DNA from: Carya illinoinensis
Taxonomy: Eukaryota > Streptophyta > Magnoliopsida > Fagales > Juglandaceae
Direction: 5' to 3'
Length of the DNA: 64,000 nucleotides
Assembly (NCBI RefSeq): GCF_018687715.1
Contig: NC_056766.1
Coordinates: forward strand, 13,774,001 to 13,838,000
Below are positions 59,909 to 64,000 of the stretch, in pieces. The notes under the pieces are model-generated. The model was given only the letters and a program-made list of their open reading frames with translations. It was not told the DNA's origin and did not search any database. The stretch's first letter is position 1; each line of letters starts with the position of its first letter. A program made the translations under genes and the position numbers.

Positions 59909-61600
59909 ATGGGCACTAACAAGGAACGGATTGAGCAATTGGAGTTGGGACTTGGGACAGTTCAGGAAGGTCTATAGCGGATGGAGGAAGCTCTCCATCA
60001 TATTTCGAGTGTGTTGATCACCAATCCGGAGAACCCCAACCACGGCAACCCTCATCGAGAAGGCAACAATGGAGGTTGGCAGATCGTCTCGTCCAAATCA
60101 GCCAAGCTCGAATTTCCACACTTCTCTGGTGACAATCCAACAGAGTGGTTCAATAGAGTGGAACAATTCTTTGAATACCAAGGCACTGCAGAGAACCAAA
60201 AGGTCCCCATGACTGCTTACCATCTTGAAGGGGAGGCCAACCAGTGGTGGCAATGGCTTCGCAGGACGCTACAGGAAGACGGTCAAGTGATTTCATGGGA
60301 AATATTTGAAGAAGAATTATGGGCTCGCTTCGGACCATCAGGTTGCGAAAATTTTGATGAAGCCCTCTCCAGAATCAGGCAGTTGGGAACGTTGAGGGAA
60401 TACCAGCGAGAGTTTGAGAAGCTCGGTAACAAGGTTCATGCATGGACGCAAAGGGCGTTGGTCGGGACGTTCATGGGAGGTTTGAAAGCTGAGATTTCTG
60501 ATGGGATTCAGATGTTCAAACCGCAATCCCTCAAGGAAGCCATTAATTTGGCTCGAATGTGAGACGAACAGCTTACACGACAGCAATGGTTCACGCGACC
60601 ACTGACCACAAGAGCTCCCTTAGCTCTTCCACCAGCTACGCGTGTAGCTCCCGCTACCCCTGCTGTTCCAATCAGGCGCTTACCATGGGATGAAATGCAA
60701 AGGAGAAGGGCTCAAGGGCTCTGCTTTAATTGCAATGAACGCTTCACAATTGGGCATAAATGTCAAAAACCACAGCTTTTACTCTTGGAGGGGCACACGG
60801 GTACCGTGGTGTGCGAAGATATTACTGATCAAGCAACATTGGAGGAGGACCAAGGGGGAGTTATAGGGGAAGTACAGGAACCGGAAATGGAACCAGAAAT
60901 CACATTGCATGCACTCATGGGATGGACGGGTCCAAGAACCATGCGCCTAACAGCAAAAATGGGCCCTCACGAAGTGGTGGTTTTGGTTGACAGCGGATCG
61001 ACCCATAATTTCATCAGCAATCGTTTGGCAAATGTGCTCAGATTACCAGTCGTTCCTACTGAAGCCTTTTCTGTCTGGGTGGCCAATGGAGAAAAACTAG
61101 AGTGTCAGGGGCAATACGACGGTGTACGAGTAGAGTTACAGGGCACTGAGTTTTACCTCACTCTTTTTTCTTTGCCTTTAACAGGTCTTGACCTTGTCCT
61201 TGGTGTGCAATGGCTGGAAATGCTGGGCTCCGTGGTCTGTAACTGGAAACAATTGACCATGGACTTTATCTGGAAAAATCAAAACTGGAGGCTGCAAGGT
61301 GACGACGTACGGACAATTCAGAACGCGTCACTAGACGAATTATCAAAAGAGTTTCACCAAGGCCATGCGATATTTGCGGTATACTTCCAACCCACTTTGG
61401 GACTAGCATCCGATGGTGCGCCACCTGATGATAAGCAACAGGAAATGCGACGATTGCTGAAAAATTATGAGGATGTGTTCCAAGAGCCTTCAAGTCTGCC
61501 ACCTATGCGTGAGGTAGAGCATTGTATTACGCTCAAAGAGGGGACCGAGCCTATCAATGTACGCCCACATCGTTATGCCTCAAGGAGTGAAGGTCAATAG
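59909..61600 (+). pseudogene. Chromovirus gag and protease region, broken
   Basis: Starts MGTNKERIEQLE at 59909, with a TAG at 59975-59977 and TGA at 60560-60562, all in one frame. Gag capsid-like part at about 60100-60560 (FPHFSGDNPTEWFNRVEQFF, ending INLARM). Zinc knuckle CFNCNERFTIGHKC near 60722-60763. Aspartic protease with active-site VDSGSTHNFIS near 60988-61020. The frame then reaches INVRPHRYA, the segment just before reverse transcriptase, and is cut by the RT deletion at about 61580. TAG and TGA probably replaced CAG and CGA. Confidence 0.85.
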
Positions 61601-63704
61601 TCACAAGATTGCCGCTATGGTGGCCTGGCCACAACCAACTAATATTTTTGAATTACGTGATTTTTTAGGCTTGACAGGACACTATAGGAAATTTGTTCAG
61701 AATTATGGCATCATTGCTCGACCCCTTACCAACCTCTTAAAAAAGGGACAGTTTGGCTGGAATAAGGAAGCCGAAGCCGCCTTTGTAACGCTTAAACAAG
61801 CAATGACCACCACCCCTGTTTTGGCGATGCCCAACTTCACTGAATCCTTCACCATAGAAACGGACGTTGCAGGGGAAGGAATAGGTGATATCTTAACTCA
61901 ACAAGGCAAGCCTGTCGCTTTTATGAGCCGTGCACTCGGAGTTATAAAAAAATCATGGTCAACCTATGCCAAAGAAATGCTCACTATTGTAGAGGCTATC
62001 CGTGTATGGCGACCATATTTATTGGGGAGGAAGTTCTTCATCCAAACCGATCAACACAGCTTAAAATATTTCTTGGAACAACGTTTGGCAACACCAGAGT
62101 AGCAAAAATGGGTAGCCAAATTGCTAGGCTACGATTATGAGATCATCTATCGCCCAGGCCGTGAAAATTCAGCTGCAGACGCCCTCTCACGCAAACCCAA
62201 CAGTCCAGTCCTCAATCACCTCCATGTATCCACTGTATCCGTGTGGGAGGACATTCGGAAAGCATATGAAGAAGATCCAACCATTCAGTCGGTCGCCCAG
62301 TTGGCCAAAACTCAGACCGAAGGGCCATATTCACAACGGCAAGGGTTGTTCTATTTTAAAGGCAGAGTACTCATTCCTTCCCAAGAAGAATTACGGAAAA
62401 GGCTGCTGCATGAAGCTCACGACACCAAAATCGGAGGGCATTCAGGGGTGTTGCGGACATTCAAGCGATTGGCTCAACAGTTTTATTGGCCGAAAATGTA
62501 TAACGACGTCCACAAGTATGTCCAACGTTGTGAAGTATGCCAGAAAGTGAAATCGGAAACACTCTCACCTGCAGGACTCCTCCAACTGTTGCCGATTCCA
62601 TGCCAAGTATGGGATGATATCACTCTCGACTTCATTGAAGGACTGCCCCCTTCCCACGGCAAGGATACAATATTAGTTGTAGTGGATCGATTAAGTAAAT
62701 CTACCCATTTCATCACCTTAACTAATCCGTTTACTGCCAAGGGAGTAGCTGAAAAATTTGTGGAAGGCATTATCAAGTTGCATGGCCTGCCAAAATCTAT
62801 TATCAGTGATCGTGAACCAGTTTTCATTAGCAGGTTTTGGCAAGAATTTTTTTCCATGTCTGGCACCAAGTTACAACTTAGCTCCGCCTATCATCCACAA
62901 ACCGACGGCCAAACCGAAGTGGTCAACCACTGTGTGGAGCAGTATCTTCGGAGCTTTGTGCATCAATGGCCGCGCAAGTGGAGTACCTATCTTCCTTGGG
63001 TAGAGTTGTGGTATAATACCACGTACCATGCCTCGACAGGCATGACGCCATTTCAGGCGTTATACGGACGTCTGCCCCCCTCTTTTCCATTTTATCGTAA
63101 TGGTTTTTCTTCCGTCAACGAAGTGGATGAGCAACTGATCACTAGAGACGAGGTCATACGGCAGCTCAAAGCTAATCTGGAAGTCTCCATCAATCGCATG
63201 AAACAAACGGCTGACCAAAAAAGAAGAGATGTCACGTTCGAGGTCGGCGAAATGGTGTTACTTAAATTGCATCCCTATCGGCAGCAATCAGTTTTTCGAC
63301 GTGCCCACCAAAAGCTTGCCATTCGTTTTTATGGACCATACCCGGTGATACAAAAAATAGGTACGATGGCCTACAAACTTCAGTTGCCAACGGGAGCCCG
63401 CATTCACCCAGTTTTTCACATCTCCCTCTTAAAAAAATTTTTTGGCGAGCACACACTACCCTCTACTGAGTTACCACCTGTAACAGATGAAGGAGCAATC
63501 ATACTCGAGCCCAAGCACATTCTAGATACTCGTTGGATCAAACGGGGCAAGAAGTTTGAAGAGGAACACTTGGTTCAATGGAAACATTTACCAGCTGAGG
63601 AAGCCACGTGGGAGACACACCAGTCATTACTTAAGCAATTCCCAGACGAGGACCTTGAGGACAAGAGTCCACATGGAGGAGGGAGTATTGATAAACCTCC
63701 ATGA
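61557..63704 (+). pseudogene. Chromovirus pol remnant: RNase H, integrase, chromodomain
   Basis: Read in a frame different from gag because of the upstream deletion. RNase H-like region 61590-62100 (KIAAMVAWPQPTN, FLGLTGHYRKF, TIETDVAGEGIG, FIQTDQHSLKYFL), then TAG at 62100-62102, and the same frame continues. Integrase: HHCC zinc domain (H...H near 62410-62445, CEVCQ near 62531), catalytic core (DDITLDFIEGLP, SSAYHPQTDGQTEVVNH), C-terminal part, then a canonical chromodomain (HILDTRWIKRGKKFEEEHLV and QWKHLPAEEATWE, about 63517-63630), which places the element in the chromovirus clade. The integrase-chromodomain portion is open for 527 codons. Confidence 0.9.
63672..63688 (+). other. Chromovirus polypurine tract
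   Basis: GGAGGAGGGAG followed by TAT directly before the 3' LTR; primes plus-strand synthesis. Confidence 0.75.
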
Positions 63705-64000
63705 CGTTCAGCTAGAGGTTTCAAACCAAATCCCAAATATTTGGGAGGAGGTTGACGAAGGACATTAATAGGACGTAACGACGTAGTGCATGGACTGGGT
63801 CATTTTATTTAGGCTTTCTGTTGCCTTTAATTTCGGTGTTATTAATTTCTGTTACATTTTATTTCGGTAGTACGTGGAGTCCATTTCCATTATTTCCGTT
63901 ATAGGCGTTGACTGCTGGTAGTGGCCTTAGGATGATCCTCTGTTTTCGGCTTACTCTGTTTTTTCAGTTGCATGTATATGGTCTGCTATATAAGCAGCGT
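63689..64000 (+). repeat. Chromovirus 3' LTR, partial
   Basis: First 312 bases, aligned without gaps to 59478-59789 with five substitutions, four of which look like C-to-T or G-to-A changes here. Confidence 0.92.

Larger units (their letters stand above)
59478..64000 (+). mobile_element. Ty3-gypsy chromovirus, RT-deleted, right edge cut by the window
   Basis: Inserted in exon 1 of P450 copy D. 5' LTR 59478-59886, primer-binding site 59888-59900, gag and protease, remnant RNase H, integrase with chromodomain, purine tract, and 3' LTR from 63689 to the window end (312 of about 409 bases). The comparable 312 bases of the two LTRs differ at 5 positions with no indels. The reverse transcriptase domain is missing, and stops lie at 59975, 60560 and 62100, so it is non-autonomous. 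Confidence 0.92.

Noticed and set aside
1..64000. tRNA or rRNA genes
   Set aside because: I found no cloverleaf with A and B boxes and no rRNA-like stretch by eye. A dedicated covariance-model scan would be needed to exclude short ones.

Overview
This is nuclear DNA from a flowering plant, almost certainly a woody eudicot. The evidence is GT-AG introns, AT-rich intergenic DNA, plant-type CYP82 cytochrome P450 genes, and many plant transposable elements of several classes. Two short MITE-like elements (one starting with a GGCTACGTTTGG end, one rich in CTCATCTCATC) resemble repeats I associate with Fagales such as walnut or hickory; that assignment is a weak inference. I see no healthy, complete host gene. 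The window is a decayed P450 gene cluster heavily invaded by mobile DNA.

P450 cluster. Four copies of one CYP82-like gene lie on the + strand: copy A (480-4470), copy B (24933-27287), copy C (40386-40959, second exon only) and copy D (58907-59477, first exon only, cut by a retrotransposon). Copies A and D have nearly identical upstream DNA, and B and C share downstream DNA, so segmental duplication built the cluster. Every copy is broken in a different way. Copy B has a single visible lesion, an 11-base frameshift.

Mobile elements, left to right. A putative 2.3-kb solo LTR (1200-3509) splits exon 1 of copy A. A 17.8-kb CACTA (En/Spm) DNA transposon (5519-23285) has AGT target duplications, a TNP2 transposase gene, a TNPA-like second gene, a long array of GC-rich palindromes at its right end, and fragments of two host genes: ribophorin II (RPN2) and a DUF632/NRG2-like gene. 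A 3.1-kb solo LTR (28242-31369) follows copy B. Next come a decayed Ty1-copia element on the minus strand (about 31500-36377) with a MITE in one LTR, and a 5'-truncated LINE (about 36640-37771). A domain-less LTR element (44212-47673) precedes an L1-type LINE (about 48832-57663), itself interrupted by another 3.1-kb solo LTR (52855-55981). A Ty3-gypsy chromovirus (59478 to beyond 64000) is inserted in copy D; it has nearly identical LTRs but has lost its reverse transcriptase domain.

How it fits together. The insertions can be ordered because many have clear target duplications and because the duplicated P450 flanks supply empty-site versions of the same sequence inside the window. The most unusual content is the gene-capturing CACTA element, which carries intron-containing pieces of a glycosylation-complex gene and a nitrate-regulator-like gene. 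I found no sign of a wholly new biological system.
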